Positions 16,459 to 26,412 of a stretch of 64,000 nt of DNA are shown here, piece after piece. Position 1 is the first letter of the stretch; every line of letters starts with the position of its first letter. Origin of the DNA: CAYJAB01 sp964368305 (GTDB lineage Bacteria > Bacillota_I > Bacilli_A > Erysipelotrichales > Erysipelotrichaceae); NCBI GenBank assembly GCA_964368305.1, contig CAYJAB010000003.1, positions 1-64,000 of the forward strand, written 5' to 3'. Made by a program: the position numbers and the translations under genes. The notes under the pieces were generated by a model, which saw only the letters and a list, made by a program, of their open reading frames with translations, was not told where the DNA came from and searched no databases.

Positions 16459-17687
16459 TTTTCCACCACTTTAGCTAAAACTTTAATACTATTTAAATAA
16501 TCTTTCAAATCAATCCACTCCTCATGTTTGTTTTCATCTGTAGGTAGATAACATAAACTTCCAATACCAATTGTAGGTATATTTTTTAAAACCATAGGAA
16601 GTCTAATATCGCTTGCACCATGCGCTTGATAAATAAACTTGTTAATACCACACACTTCTTTTATATTTTCTTTTAACATTGAAATCATAGGATGATCATA
16701 ATCCATCATCGCAAATGTAGCACGCAAATATCCTTTTGTAAGCTTATATGTACTGTGTTTAAAAAGAGATTGATTATCTAAAACAACTTGATTTAAACAC
16801 TCTACAATTTCACTTTCAATACTTTCCATCGTTTCTTCTTTTCCAAAATGAACTCTAAAACTACAGCTTGCACTTGTGCTTACCACACCTGTTGCACTTC
16901 CACCGGAAATAACACCAATATTCAACTTCGTTCCATATTCATTTGTATTTCCGTATTTCTCAACACGCTTCTTATTTAGATTTACAAGTGCAGACGTTAG
17001 TAAAACAAGTTTATGATTCGCACTATGTCCCGCATCTAAGTCTACATGTGCTTTTGGACTTTCTCCAGTGGTTGTTAATTTAAAATCTAACACACCAAGT
17101 GAAATATTTTTAAGCTCATTTAAACCCAACCCTGTTTCTGCAGGATGCAGATAAATTCCAGCATCCGCTGCATACTTAAGACGATCACATGCAATCAATG
17201 TTCCACCAACACCGCCACGTTTTCCAATCACACTCATTATCGTTACATTAAATGGCAATTGTCCATAAAAATCCTTGTAGTATTTAAGTGACAACAACAT
17301 TGCTGCAATACCACCTTTATCATCCGCTGCACCTAATCCATATAATCTTTCATCATCTAAATAACACTCTATCTTATCGTGCATTTCCGTATCAATATGC
17401 GCAAACATCAAAAGCGATTGTTTTGATGGATCATAAGGTGTATATCCAATATGATTCATTGTTTCAGTATGAAACGCCATATCATTTGGACAATAATCAG
17501 GTAAATTTTTTAAGTGATCTGCATTCGTTGAAAAACTATCTATCTCAAGACCTAATGCTTCCATAAACAACAGCACATCTTTTTGTGCTGTTGTTGGTCC
17601 TAAATCTTGGCTATCCTTTTCAACCAATTGTTTTAAAAGTGCAATTGATTCATCTTTTCTTGAATCAATAAATTCAATAAAATTCAT
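16446..17687 (-). CDS. M20-family peptidase/amidohydrolase with an altered active-site motif
   Basis: A 413-residue zinc-peptidase-fold protein. His97 in FAHIDTE and Asp122 in GAADDKGG match the metal ligands, and a dimerisation domain and GASDIRLP follow. The motif where the family normally has Glu-Glu before Gly-Gly reads GKRGGVGGT (155-163), so the usual general base and a ligand are missing at that place. It may use a variant mechanism or be weakly active. The ATG at 17687 follows GGGGGAG; an ATG four codons upstream has no ribosome-binding site. Confidence 0.75.
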   Translation of the reverse strand: MNFIEFIDSRKDESIALLKQLVEKDSQDLGPTTAQKDVLLFMEALGLEIDSFSTNADHLKNLPDYCPNDMAFHTETMNHIGYTPYDPSKQSLLMFAHIDTEMHDKIECYLDDERLYGLGAADDKGGIAAMLLSLKYYKDFYGQLPFNVTIMSVIGKRGGVGGTLIACDRLKYAADAGIYLHPAETGLGLNELKNISLGVLDFKLTTTGESPKAHVDLDAGHSANHKLVLLTSALVNLNKKRVEKYGNTNEYGTKLNIGVISGGSATGVVSTSASCSFRVHFGKEETMESIESEIVECLNQVVLDNQSLFKHSTYKLTKGYLRATFAMMDYDHPMISMLKENIKEVCGINKFIYQAHGASDIRLPMVLKNIPTIGIGSLCYLPTDENKHEEWIDLKDYLNSIKVLAKVVEKWTK

Positions 17688-17703
17688 AACTCCCCCCATA
17701 TAG

Positions 17704-19053
17704 TTAAACTTTTTTAACTTTTTTCTTTTTAGGTTTATCTTTTGGCATTATCTTAAAGATTACCCCACATCTTGTGTTTTCTGCATATACAATAAAATTG
17801 TATGCTGTTACAACTCGATGGACAATCGATAACCCAAGTCCAAATTGACCATCTGTACCTTTTTCATAAGCTTTAAATAATTTATCTTGTCTTTCTTTAG
17901 ATAAATGAGGGCCATCATTTTCAATACTTAATGTCCCATCCTCTAATACCACAGTGATTTTACTCACTGCATAGCGCATAGCATTGTCTAATATATTTTC
18001 TAATACAACTCTCCACGCTTCATCATTTCCCATATATATAGTCGGAGATAAATGTGTTACGATTTCAATCTCTGGACGTATTAATTTAATTGAAAGAATT
18101 GTTTTCTCAATGATATCCACCATATCTACTTCTTTTGATTCTTGTGTAGTTACCAAATATCCCATACGGTTTAAAAGCAGTAAACTTTGAACTTTTTTCT
18201 CAAGACGATCCGCATGTTCACTAATTACATCCACACTTTTCTCTAATGTTTCATATGGAAATACTCCATCTTTAATACTTTCACAATAGGACTTAATTGT
18301 TGCGATTGGTGTTTTCAAATCATGTGATATATTTTGTATCAATTCTTCTTTACTTTGTTCTTGTCGTTTAATTTCAACTTTCATTGATACAAGTGCATTC
18401 GCTACTTCCCCAATTTCATCTTTTCTATCAATTGTTAAAATCGTATCTTCATTTTTTCTAACTTTATCAATATAAAGTCTTATTTGATTTAAAGAACGAA
18501 TTAAGCTAGATACCCACAACATTAAAAAACCAAACAAAATAATAACAACTATAAATAAGACATTAATAACTGAATTCAAAAGTGTATTTCTAAAATCCTC
18601 ATGATAGTCATAGTTAATAACACTAACAAGCTTAGTGTTATTTTCAAGTTTAGATATTTGATATAAAACCTGTATACCATCTATCTCTCTGTCATACTGT
18701 CTAACATCGACTACTTGGACATTCGCATCTAAAATGACTCTCTCAGCGATTTCAGTAGGCATTTCTGCAAAATTTTCCGATACATAGGCAGTACCATCTC
18801 TTAATACTGCACTTGATACAAATTTATCATCAAATTCAACAAAGCTAACATCTAATTGATTTGTATAACTTAAATAAAACGTATCCTGTGTTCTTTCTAA
18901 AACACTAAACATCTGCTCCTTAACAAATGAATTGATGCTTGTAGTGAAGAAAAAGTATACAAATCCCGTAAATATAACAATAAATAATATAATAATTGAC
19001 AGCAACTGCTGTGTAAGTGTAAATTCCTTAATCCAATTTTTTAACTGTTTCAT
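17704..19053 (-). CDS. Sensor histidine kinase
   Basis: A 449-residue two-component sensor. TM1 is near residues 15-37, followed by an extracytoplasmic domain of about 120 residues, TM2 near 160-184, then HAMP. HisKA has His244 in NISHDLKTP. The ATPase domain has an N-box (LENILDNAMRYA) and G-boxes (GQFGLGLSIV). It ends with a basic tail (KPKKKKVKKV). It overlaps the response regulator gene by 4 bases. The signal is not evident. Confidence 0.93.
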   Translation of the reverse strand: MKQLKNWIKEFTLTQQLLSIIILFIVIFTGFVYFFFTTSINSFVKEQMFSVLERTQDTFYLSYTNQLDVSFVEFDDKFVSSAVLRDGTAYVSENFAEMPTEIAERVILDANVQVVDVRQYDREIDGIQVLYQISKLENNTKLVSVINYDYHEDFRNTLLNSVINVLFIVVIILFGFLMLWVSSLIRSLNQIRLYIDKVRKNEDTILTIDRKDEIGEVANALVSMKVEIKRQEQSKEELIQNISHDLKTPIATIKSYCESIKDGVFPYETLEKSVDVISEHADRLEKKVQSLLLLNRMGYLVTTQESKEVDMVDIIEKTILSIKLIRPEIEIVTHLSPTIYMGNDEAWRVVLENILDNAMRYAVSKITVVLEDGTLSIENDGPHLSKERQDKLFKAYEKGTDGQFGLGLSIVHRVVTAYNFIVYAENTRCGVIFKIMPKDKPKKKKVKKV

Positions 19054-19712
19054 CCTAAACGATAACCAAACCCATACATTGTTTGTATTGATAAGTATGG
19101 CATTTTCTTTCTTAATCTTCTTAATGTATCATCTACTACACGATCTGAACCAAAATAATTTGTTTCCCAAATCTTCTCTAGAATTTGTTCACGAGAAAAT
19201 GCAGTACCTCGGTTTTTAACAAACAACATAAGTAAATCAAACTCTTTTGTTGTAAGTTCAATATCTTCTTTTTCAAGTGTACTAACTGTTCTTTGTGTAA
19301 CATCAATTTCATACATGTCTACAATCACTTTTTCTACTTCTGTTTTATAGACTCTTCGAATAATATTATTTACACGTAAAACCAATTCCTTCGGTGAAAA
19401 TGGTTTTGTAATATAGTCATCACTTCCCTTTTCAAGACCAATTATACGATCAAATTCTTTATCACGCGCAGACATAAATACAACAGGTGTATTTTGCGTT
19501 CTATTTTTTATTTCATCTATTAAATCATATCCACTTTTATCATCTAACATAATATCCAACAACCATAAATGCACATCATCGTCATCAATATGTATAAACG
19601 CCTCATCAAAAGTTAAATAAGAACGTACTTCATAACCTTCTTTTTCTAAATATCTTTTCACTAGTTCATTTAAATCTTTTTCATCTTCAACGATACATAT
19701 TACCCGTTTCAT
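19050..19712 (-). CDS. OmpR-family response regulator
   Basis: A 220-residue regulator. The receiver domain has acidic residues EDEKD, the phosphoacceptor Asp53 in LLDIMLDD, and Lys in ITKPFSPKEL. The C-terminal winged helix contains ELTTKEFDLLMLF and RVVDDTLRRLRKK. It is encoded just upstream of its kinase. No obvious target promoter is visible in the window. Confidence 0.93.
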   Translation of the reverse strand: MKRVICIVEDEKDLNELVKRYLEKEGYEVRSYLTFDEAFIHIDDDDVHLWLLDIMLDDKSGYDLIDEIKNRTQNTPVVFMSARDKEFDRIIGLEKGSDDYITKPFSPKELVLRVNNIIRRVYKTEVEKVIVDMYEIDVTQRTVSTLEKEDIELTTKEFDLLMLFVKNRGTAFSREQILEKIWETNYFGSDRVVDDTLRRLRKKMPYLSIQTMYGFGYRLG

Positions 19713-19774
19713 ATTATCACCTCTTTTTATTATAATAACATACTTTACCTAAAGTATAATTGAAAAAAAGATAT

Positions 19775-19813
19775 AAAAAAATCAAAACCTAAAATATACA
19801 TTCTAAGTTTTGA
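19775..19813 (-). terminator. Terminator of cdaA-cdaR-glmM
   Basis: Minus-strand hairpin CAAAACTTAGAATG/TATTTTAGGTTTTG, imperfect, followed by T7. It lies just after the glmM stop codon. Confidence 0.7.
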
Positions 19814-19819
19814 CTTTTA

Positions 19820-21154
19820 CTATAATTTTAATTCATTCATTTTATCTATAACTTGATAGACATATTTATGACACAATGCATCTTCTTTCGCTTCAACCAT
19901 AACACGAAGCAATGGTTCTGTACCGCTTGGTCTTACAAGAATTCTTCCCTCTTCTCCAAGCTCTTTTTCTATCGTAGATATTAAACCTTTAATTTCATTG
20001 TTTTCTAATACTGCTTTTTTATCTTTCACTTTTGTATTCACTAATAATTGTGGATAAATAAATAAATCCTCACTCAATTGGTAAAGCGATTTATTATGAT
20101 CACACATTACTTTTAATAACATAAGTGCTGTTAAAAGACCATCTCCTGTTGATGCATATTTTGAGAAAATAATATGTCCTGATTGTTCTCCACCCAATAC
20201 ATAATCATTTTCTTGCATACACTCATAGACATATTTATCTCCAACAGCTGTTTGAGCATATAAAATACCCAAATCATCTAACGCTTTATAAAGCCCTATA
20301 TTTGCCATAACTGTTGTGACAACTGTATTTTTATTTAATTTGTTTTCAGATGCGAATTGCTTTGCACAAATGTAAAGAATATGATCACCATCTACAAGAT
20401 CACCTAAATGGTTTACTGCAATCAAGCGATCAGCATCCCCATCAAACGCAAACCCTACATCATATTTTCCCTCAACTACAGCTTTTTGTAAGCTTTGAGG
20501 ATGTGTTGAACCACACTCCGTATTGATATTTACACCATCTGGTGTATGATGCATCACTGTGACATTCGCATTTAAATCTTTCAATACAGAGAGTGCTGTA
20601 GTTGTAGCCGATCCATTTGCACAATCACATAGAATCTTTAATGAAGATAAATCAATCAGAGTTATCTTTTTTAAATATTCTTTATACTTCTTTAATCCAT
20701 CTTTATAATCAATACTATTTCCGATTTTAGAATCTGTTGCATATTCAATTTGAATATGATCATCCATATAAGATTCTACATTCAGTAAAAAAGATTCTTC
20801 TGCTTTTTTACCATTTTTATCAAACAATTTAATACCATTATCAAAATAAGGATTATGACTTGCGCTAATCATAACACCGCAATCAAAATCTTCACTTGCT
20901 AATAAGTAAGATATTGCAGGCGTTGGACAATATCCAACAAAATATACATCAGCTCCGCTTGCCATTGCACCACTTGCAATAGAAAGCTCAAACATATCAC
21001 TTGAGATACGTGTATCCTTGCCAATTATGATTTTTCCTTTTCTCTCTTTACTAAAATGATATCCCAAATAGCGACCTATTTTATAAGCCATCATTGAATC
21101 TAAAGAAACATTCGCCTTACCACGCACTCCATCTGTACCAAAGTATTTTGTCAT
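19820..21154 (-). CDS. glmM: Phosphoglucosamine mutase
   Basis: Makes glucosamine-1-phosphate for UDP-GlcNAc and peptidoglycan. At 444 residues it is typical. It has the N-terminal YFGTDGVRG, the phosphoserine loop MISASHNPYFDNG with catalytic Ser99, the metal loop DGDADR, the sugar-binding GGEQSGH and the C-terminal phosphate-binding RPSGTEPLLRV. It lies at the end of the conserved cdaA-cdaR-glmM operon, where the diadenylate cyclase is often bound and inhibited by GlmM. Confidence 0.97.
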   Translation of the reverse strand: MTKYFGTDGVRGKANVSLDSMMAYKIGRYLGYHFSKERKGKIIIGKDTRISSDMFELSIASGAMASGADVYFVGYCPTPAISYLLASEDFDCGVMISASHNPYFDNGIKLFDKNGKKAEESFLLNVESYMDDHIQIEYATDSKIGNSIDYKDGLKKYKEYLKKITLIDLSSLKILCDCANGSATTTALSVLKDLNANVTVMHHTPDGVNINTECGSTHPQSLQKAVVEGKYDVGFAFDGDADRLIAVNHLGDLVDGDHILYICAKQFASENKLNKNTVVTTVMANIGLYKALDDLGILYAQTAVGDKYVYECMQENDYVLGGEQSGHIIFSKYASTGDGLLTALMLLKVMCDHNKSLYQLSEDLFIYPQLLVNTKVKDKKAVLENNEIKGLISTIEKELGEEGRILVRPSGTEPLLRVMVEAKEDALCHKYVYQVIDKMNELKL

Positions 21155-22504
21155 CTACTCTACAACCTCAATAGAAATAATTGGATTTACCAATGAGTAT
21201 CTTACATATGGATTCGTACCTGTTACATAAAGTTGTACCTCTTGTATTCCAGGTTCAATTCCTTCCATATCAAAGTATACATAAATATCATCCGCTAATA
21301 TATTATCGATATTTGCTTGTGTTCCATATAATTCAACATCTATTACGGCAACTGCATCATTTATTAATCTAAATTGATAATTGTTAACATTGTTATTAAC
21401 GAAGATATTTACATCTTCTACAAGTCCCTCAACAGCTTCACCAACTTGAATGTCCAATGTAACCTTAGATATACTTGATTTTTTTACTCCACTTGGAAGA
21501 ATAATATTTGCATAGAAACTAGAGTTTCCAGTTAACTCAGAAACATCAATTGGAACAATTAAGTCTGTGATATTCGCAAGCACTGAATCGCTTCCATACA
21601 TTGTAACTGATGCATGGTCTAGATTAATTGTCTCAATAGCCAAATTATTTGGAATTGTTCCATTTGGTTCAATTACAATAGGAACAGATTTATTAGGAGA
21701 TGATACAGGAACAGTTACATTTACTGTTGATGGAATCAAATCCACATCAATTTTTAATCCACTCTCATCATATGCTACAAGTTCTGCCTCTGTTGTGAAT
21801 GTTGAAGTTTGTCCAGACACATCAATCAACGCTTTAACAAATGCGATATCTTTCATCGTACTATCAGATGCACGCACCATAACTTCTGTAGTTTCAAACT
21901 CAGGCGTTCCAAGTGCATACATTGCATCCATTTTTGGAGTATTAATAAAATCATACCCAATTGTAAACTTACTAATAATTTTCTTCTTAATCGTTACAAC
22001 AACATGTGAAGGATTTAAAGAAACATTTACACGTGATGAAATGTCTGTTGTCGTCAACTCAATTTCGTGTGTTCCTTCACCTTTACCTGTTAAATCCGCA
22101 AGAATTTGATACTCCGATTGATTTTTAACCATCTGAATATCTGAAAGTTCCCCAGTAATTGTTGCATCCGCATACTCTGGGAGCCCACTTATTTCAAACA
22201 ACTCATCATTTACATTTGTTGTAATAGGAATGTTTTTAATTACATCACCTTGTTGGAAAGATCCACCAATAATTGATTCATCTCCATAATTAATTGTGAA
22301 AAATAACAATACTGCTAAAGCAACTGAAATTACCTTACCATATCTTTGATTGAATAATAATCTATCTATCCAATAACTAACAAATCTTACAATTTTTAAC
22401 AATGAACTTTCAATACTTTCATATGTCTTTGCTACACGTTTTCCTTGACCTGCAATTCTTTTCGCAAGTTCAACTTTTTCATTACGTTCTTTTTCGTTTG
22501 ACAT
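21155..22504 (-). CDS. cdaR: YbbR-domain protein CdaR
   Basis: Regulator of the membrane diadenylate cyclase CdaA. The 449 residues begin with a charged N-terminal region, then a membrane helix near residues 56-72. An extracytoplasmic part built from about four YbbR repeats follows, each with the TVxV pattern, as in INVTVPVSSP and TLDIQVGEAVEG. It overlaps the cdaA stop (TAATG) and abuts glmM, the classic three-gene order. Confidence 0.9.
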   Translation of the reverse strand: MSNEKERNEKVELAKRIAGQGKRVAKTYESIESSLLKIVRFVSYWIDRLLFNQRYGKVISVALAVLLFFTINYGDESIIGGSFQQGDVIKNIPITTNVNDELFEISGLPEYADATITGELSDIQMVKNQSEYQILADLTGKGEGTHEIELTTTDISSRVNVSLNPSHVVVTIKKKIISKFTIGYDFINTPKMDAMYALGTPEFETTEVMVRASDSTMKDIAFVKALIDVSGQTSTFTTEAELVAYDESGLKIDVDLIPSTVNVTVPVSSPNKSVPIVIEPNGTIPNNLAIETINLDHASVTMYGSDSVLANITDLIVPIDVSELTGNSSFYANIILPSGVKKSSISKVTLDIQVGEAVEGLVEDVNIFVNNNVNNYQFRLINDAVAVIDVELYGTQANIDNILADDIYVYFDMEGIEPGIQEVQLYVTGTNPYVRYSLVNPIISIEVVE

Positions 22505-23628
22505 TATTGTTCACCTCCATTATCAGAATTTACTTCCTCATTAGGAATATAAAGTGAATTTTCATTTAATTCTTCTAAACCACTTTCTTCTCTTACTTTC
22601 TTAACTTTGATTTTCTTTTTTGTTCCAATTTGAATTTCTTTAATTTGGCTTTCATTATCAGTTTCTTCTACACTTTCTACTTCTTTTGTATCTTCTTTTT
22701 TACGTGCAAACATATTTAATATACTAATTTTATCTTTTGCAGGCTCTGAAGTTGTTTGTCTTTGACTTAACTCTGATTTTATTTCCTCTTCGATTTTTAA
22801 CGTTCTTTCATTATTTTCTTTTTTACTAATTGACTGACTCTTAGAAATTTCTATTTCTTCATAACAGATAACTTTCATTAAGAATTCTCTTAATGAATCT
22901 TCATCCATAACTGTTAATTTACCTTCTTGTGCAATAGAAACAGTACCTGTTTCTTCACTTACAACAATTGTAATTGAATCATTAATTTCACTTATACCAA
23001 GTGCCGCACGATGACGTGCTCCATATTTAGGAGGAAGTTCAAGCGCAGTTGGTGGGAAATATGCTGATGCACACGCCAATTTATCACCTTGAATAATAAC
23101 TGCTCCATCATGCAATGGTGTAGTTGTAACGAAGATTGCAGTTAAAAGCTCTGCAGTAACACGAGAATTCATAACTGTACCTGTTTGAACATAATCAATC
23201 ATTGATTGAGATTGTTCAATTGAAATCAATGCACCTGTTTTTTCTTCTGATAAACTCATCGTAGCTTTAACGACTTCTTCAACTAGTCTTTCTTTTTCAT
23301 TTCCACTTAGTGTAGATAAGCGATTGAAAACACTTGTTTTACCAAGTTTTTCTAAAATTGAACGAATCTCTGGTTGAAAAATTATGATTACCGCAATAAA
23401 TCCCCAATTTACGAAAGCATTCGCAGCCCATGCAACTGTGCTAAGTCCTAAAAACTTCGCAAGAGAATTAATTACAACGACTAATATGATTCCTTTAAAT
23501 ATTTGAATAGTACGAGAATTATTACGTACAAGTTTCAAACAGTAGTATATTAATAAAGACATAATTAATATATCTATTATCATCCTAGATATTTGAATAA
23601 ATAATTCTAAAGTTGTGTAATTTAACAT
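22504..23628 (-). CDS. cdaA: Diadenylate cyclase CdaA with an extended C-terminus
   Basis: Makes the essential second messenger c-di-AMP, which controls potassium and osmolyte balance. Three N-terminal membrane helices are followed by the DAC domain, with DGA at 174-176 (PLHDGAVIIQ) and RHR at 205-207 (GARHRAALG). The catalytic core ends near residue 265. A further 110 residues, highly charged and apparently disordered, extend it to 374, whereas the usual protein is about 270. Operon with cdaR and glmM. Confidence 0.95.
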   Translation of the reverse strand: MLNYTTLELFIQISRMIIDILIMSLLIYYCLKLVRNNSRTIQIFKGIILVVVINSLAKFLGLSTVAWAANAFVNWGFIAVIIIFQPEIRSILEKLGKTSVFNRLSTLSGNEKERLVEEVVKATMSLSEEKTGALISIEQSQSMIDYVQTGTVMNSRVTAELLTAIFVTTTPLHDGAVIIQGDKLACASAYFPPTALELPPKYGARHRAALGISEINDSITIVVSEETGTVSIAQEGKLTVMDEDSLREFLMKVICYEEIEISKSQSISKKENNERTLKIEEEIKSELSQRQTTSEPAKDKISILNMFARKKEDTKEVESVEETDNESQIKEIQIGTKKKIKVKKVREESGLEELNENSLYIPNEEVNSDNGGEQ

Positions 23629-23850
23629 AAAAACCTCCTACATAATGAATATTATATCACAGAGTGCCTACTTCTTTAAGACAGATTCAAAAGAGGATAG
23701 ACATACTATATTAAGAATACCATTTTTTTAGACATTTTGCATTAAAACCAAGACAAAAAAAATTTTTTTCGATTTTTTTATAATAATTTCAAACAACCCA
23801 AACAACAAAAAAAATGATATACTATAAAAGAAGTTTTTAAGAGGTAAATT

Positions 23851-25017
23851 ATGAACGAAAATAACATTACACGATTGAATTATCGAGGAAAAGAAATTAT
23901 CCTAATCGCTACTGCGCACGTTAGTAAAGCAAGTGCACAAGAAGTTAAAGAAGCAATTGAAATAGAAAAACCTGATAGCATCTGTATCGAACTTGATAAA
24001 GACCGTCATGAATCCATGTTAAGACCAAAAGCATGGGAAAACTATGACATTGTTAAAATTATAAAAGAGAAAAAAGTAGGATTGCTTTTGGTAAATATGA
24101 TTTTAAGTTCTTATCAGAAAAGAGTCGCAAGTAATCTTGATACAAATGTTGGTCAAGAAATGGTACAAGCAATGCAATCTGCTAAAGAAACAAACACGAA
24201 CCTTGTCTTAGCAGATCGTAATATACAAACAACTTTTATACGTATTTGGAGAAGCCATAATTTCTTTGATAAAACAAAATTACTTTTCACAATTATTTCC
24301 TCATTATTTGATGATGAAAAAATCAGTGAAGAAGAACTAGAAAAATTAAAACAAGAAGACATGCTTCAAGCAGCCTTATCTGACATTTCAAAAGAATTCC
24401 CGAAAATTGCACAAACGCTTATTTTTGAAAGAGACCAATACTTAGCATACAAAATAAAGACTGCTCCAGGAAATAAAATTGTCGCAGTTTTAGGTGCTGC
24501 GCATGTACCTGGAATTAAGGAAGAAATTTTTAAACAACAAAACATTAAAGAGTTAAATAGAGTACCTGAAAAAACATTTACTTCAAAAATCATCGGATGG
24601 ATTATTCCAGCAATAATTATTGGATTAATTGGTTATTCATTTATTGTAAGCATCCAAACAGGCTACGCACAACTATTGAATTGGATTATTTGGAACAGCA
24701 CACTGTCCGCACTTGCTGCAGCACTTGTTCTTGCACATCCACTTAGTATTTTAACAGCGTTTATTGTTGCTCCATTTACTTCATTAAATCCACTATTGGC
24801 AGCTGGATGGTTCGCTGGTCTTACAGAAGCATATCTAAGAAAACCAACTGTAAAAGATTTTCAAAATATCAATCAAGATATTTTATCAATAAAGGGATTT
24901 TTAAAAAATCGTTTTTTAAAAACACTTCTTGTCGTTGTATTTGCTAATCTTGGAAGTACACTTGGTACAATTATTTCCGGCCTTGAAATCGTTAAGAATT
25001 TCATGGATATCATATAG
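23851..25017 (+). CDS. TraB/PrgY-family protein
   Basis: A 388-residue protein. The N-terminal TraB domain starts with TAHVSKASAQEV and IELDKDRH, and has an LGAAHVPGI segment near residue 215. It is followed by about four C-terminal membrane helices (from about residue 250). The plasmid-borne PrgY relatives limit peptide-pheromone activity, but most chromosomal members are uncharacterised, so a membrane hydrolase role is only a suggestion. AGAGG precedes the start. The 220 bases upstream are AT-rich and show no gene. Confidence 0.85.
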   Translation: MNENNITRLNYRGKEIILIATAHVSKASAQEVKEAIEIEKPDSICIELDKDRHESMLRPKAWENYDIVKIIKEKKVGLLLVNMILSSYQKRVASNLDTNVGQEMVQAMQSAKETNTNLVLADRNIQTTFIRIWRSHNFFDKTKLLFTIISSLFDDEKISEEELEKLKQEDMLQAALSDISKEFPKIAQTLIFERDQYLAYKIKTAPGNKIVAVLGAAHVPGIKEEIFKQQNIKELNRVPEKTFTSKIIGWIIPAIIIGLIGYSFIVSIQTGYAQLLNWIIWNSTLSALAAALVLAHPLSILTAFIVAPFTSLNPLLAAGWFAGLTEAYLRKPTVKDFQNINQDILSIKGFLKNRFLKTLLVVVFANLGSTLGTIISGLEIVKNFMDII

Positions 25018-25025
25018 GTGATAGT

Positions 25026-25583
25026 ATGAAACGATGTAGTTGGAAAACTTTAGAAAACTCTGAAATATATCAAGCATACCATGATCATGAATGGTCAATC
25101 CCATCTTATGATGATCACCATTTATTTGAAATGTTTATATTAGAATCATTTCACTGCGGACTATCATGGTTATTGATTTTGAAAAAAAGAGAGTCGTTTA
25201 GACAAGCATTTGACAACTTTGATGTCTTAAAAGTTGCCACTTATAATGAAGAGAAGATTCAACAACTTCTTTCAAATCCAGATATTGTTCGAAATGAAGC
25301 AAAAATACGTGCTGCTGTCAGCAATGCAAAGGCTTTTATAAAAGTACAACAAGAGTTTAATAGCTTTTCAAATTATCTATGGGGATTTACAGATCATAAA
25401 GTCATATGTGAACCCAATACAGAAAAGCTTACCAAAAGTGATTTGTCAGATAAGATCAGCAAGGATTTAAAAAAACGCGGCTTTAAATTTATGGGCACTG
25501 TTACATTATTTTCATATCTTGAAGCAGTTGGTGTCTACAATCATCATGAAGAAGAATGTTTTAAATATCAATTTGGTCAATAA
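25026..25583 (+). CDS. tag: DNA-3-methyladenine glycosylase I
   Basis: Base-excision repair glycosylase removing 3-methyladenine, 185 residues. The family pattern is clear: Cys4 and Trp near the start, YHDHEWSIP, LFEMFILESFHCGLSW (catalytic-pocket Glu), RESFRQAFDNFD, and a C-terminal zinc pair of YNHHEEECF. It follows the TraB-like gene after 8 bases. Confidence 0.92.
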   Translation: MKRCSWKTLENSEIYQAYHDHEWSIPSYDDHHLFEMFILESFHCGLSWLLILKKRESFRQAFDNFDVLKVATYNEEKIQQLLSNPDIVRNEAKIRAAVSNAKAFIKVQQEFNSFSNYLWGFTDHKVICEPNTEKLTKSDLSDKISKDLKKRGFKFMGTVTLFSYLEAVGVYNHHEEECFKYQFGQ

Positions 25584-25612
25584 AAAAATGAAGGAAATTC
25601 CCTTCATTTTTT
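25582..25612. terminator. Bidirectional terminator between tag and the PPOX gene
   Basis: AAAAAATGAAGG-AAAT-TCCCTTCATTTTTT hairpin with A/T runs on both sides. The stop codons of the two convergent genes flank it. Confidence 0.9.
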
Positions 25613-26081
25613 ATTGATGTTGTTTGCAAGTAATCGTTGATACTTCTAGTTTAAATAAACAAGCCATATCTAGCATTTTATCCGTAAAATGCCATCCTTC
25701 TTTTTTAGTGCTTGTCTTCATAAGTGATTCTAAAGCACAGTACTTTTCATCTTTGTTTTCTATAATTGAAATTTTTCCTGTACCAATAATGCTTTGATAT
25801 TTTGAAGTACACTCGCTTGGATCTTCATTTTCCATAAGTATCACATTGGTATCTAATTCAAATCCTACATTTGGACTTTCTTTTAATAATTCAAACTTTC
25901 TTCCTGCTTTTGCACCATGAAAATAAAAAACACGGTTTTGATTTTCATGCATGAATCCAAAATTTAAAGGAACAATATACACTTCATTTTTATCAATAAA
26001 CCCCACTCTACAACAAACGCAGTTTTCAATAATCTGATCGATTACTGAATCCTCTTTAACTTCTCTTTCTTTTCTTCGCAT
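25611..26081 (-). CDS. Pyridoxamine-5'-phosphate-oxidase-fold (NimA-like) flavin protein
   Basis: A 156-residue split-barrel protein. RVGFIDKNEVYIVPLNFGF and VFYFHGAKAGRK are the flavin-binding pattern of this family, which includes NimA-type nitroreductases and heme-degrading relatives. Substrate unknown. AGGAGA precedes the ATG. It overlaps the MmcQ gene by 26 bases and belongs to a run of small minus-strand genes. Confidence 0.8.
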   Translation of the reverse strand: MRRKEREVKEDSVIDQIIENCVCCRVGFIDKNEVYIVPLNFGFMHENQNRVFYFHGAKAGRKFELLKESPNVGFELDTNVILMENEDPSECTSKYQSIIGTGKISIIENKDEKYCALESLMKTSTKKEGWHFTDKMLDMACLFKLEVSTITCKQHQ

Positions 26082-26412
26082 ATACTCTCCTTTTTGTAAG
26101 AGAATAACTTTCTCTTATAATTTGCATAATAAGTTCTAACTCTACACTACCATCTAAAATAACTGAAATCCAATGATCTTTATTCATATGATATCCATAA
26201 GTAATACTCTTGTGGCTACGGCGTAATAAACCTGAAAGTTGAGGTTCAACTTTCAAATTCACCCAAATATTTCCAAGTCTTTCATAAATAAGTATAAACA
26301 TACGATCATTAGAACCATGCTTATAAGCAATTTTTCCTACTCCAAAAGGAGTATCTTGATAAACATCTTCTAGTGTTTCACAAAACTGAATCATCTCATT
26401 CATTGTTCTCAT
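26056..26412 (-). CDS. MmcQ/YjbR-family protein
   Basis: A 118-residue protein of the YjbR double-wing DNA-binding-like fold. Features include DTPFGVGKIAYKHG, MFILIYERLGNIWVNLKV and YHMNKDHWISV, the standard conserved Trp-Val motif, ending in a very basic C-terminus. The function of this family is not known. Its start overlaps the preceding hydrolase stop codon (ATGA). Confidence 0.8.
   Translation of the reverse strand: MRTMNEMIQFCETLEDVYQDTPFGVGKIAYKHGSNDRMFILIYERLGNIWVNLKVEPQLSGLLRRSHKSITYGYHMNKDHWISVILDGSVELELIMQIIRESYSLTKRRVYAKKRKRS

Noticed and set aside
20900..22110. Long open frames on the plus strand within cdaR
   Set aside because: They lie opposite well-supported genes, lack ribosome-binding sites and have no recognisable domain.
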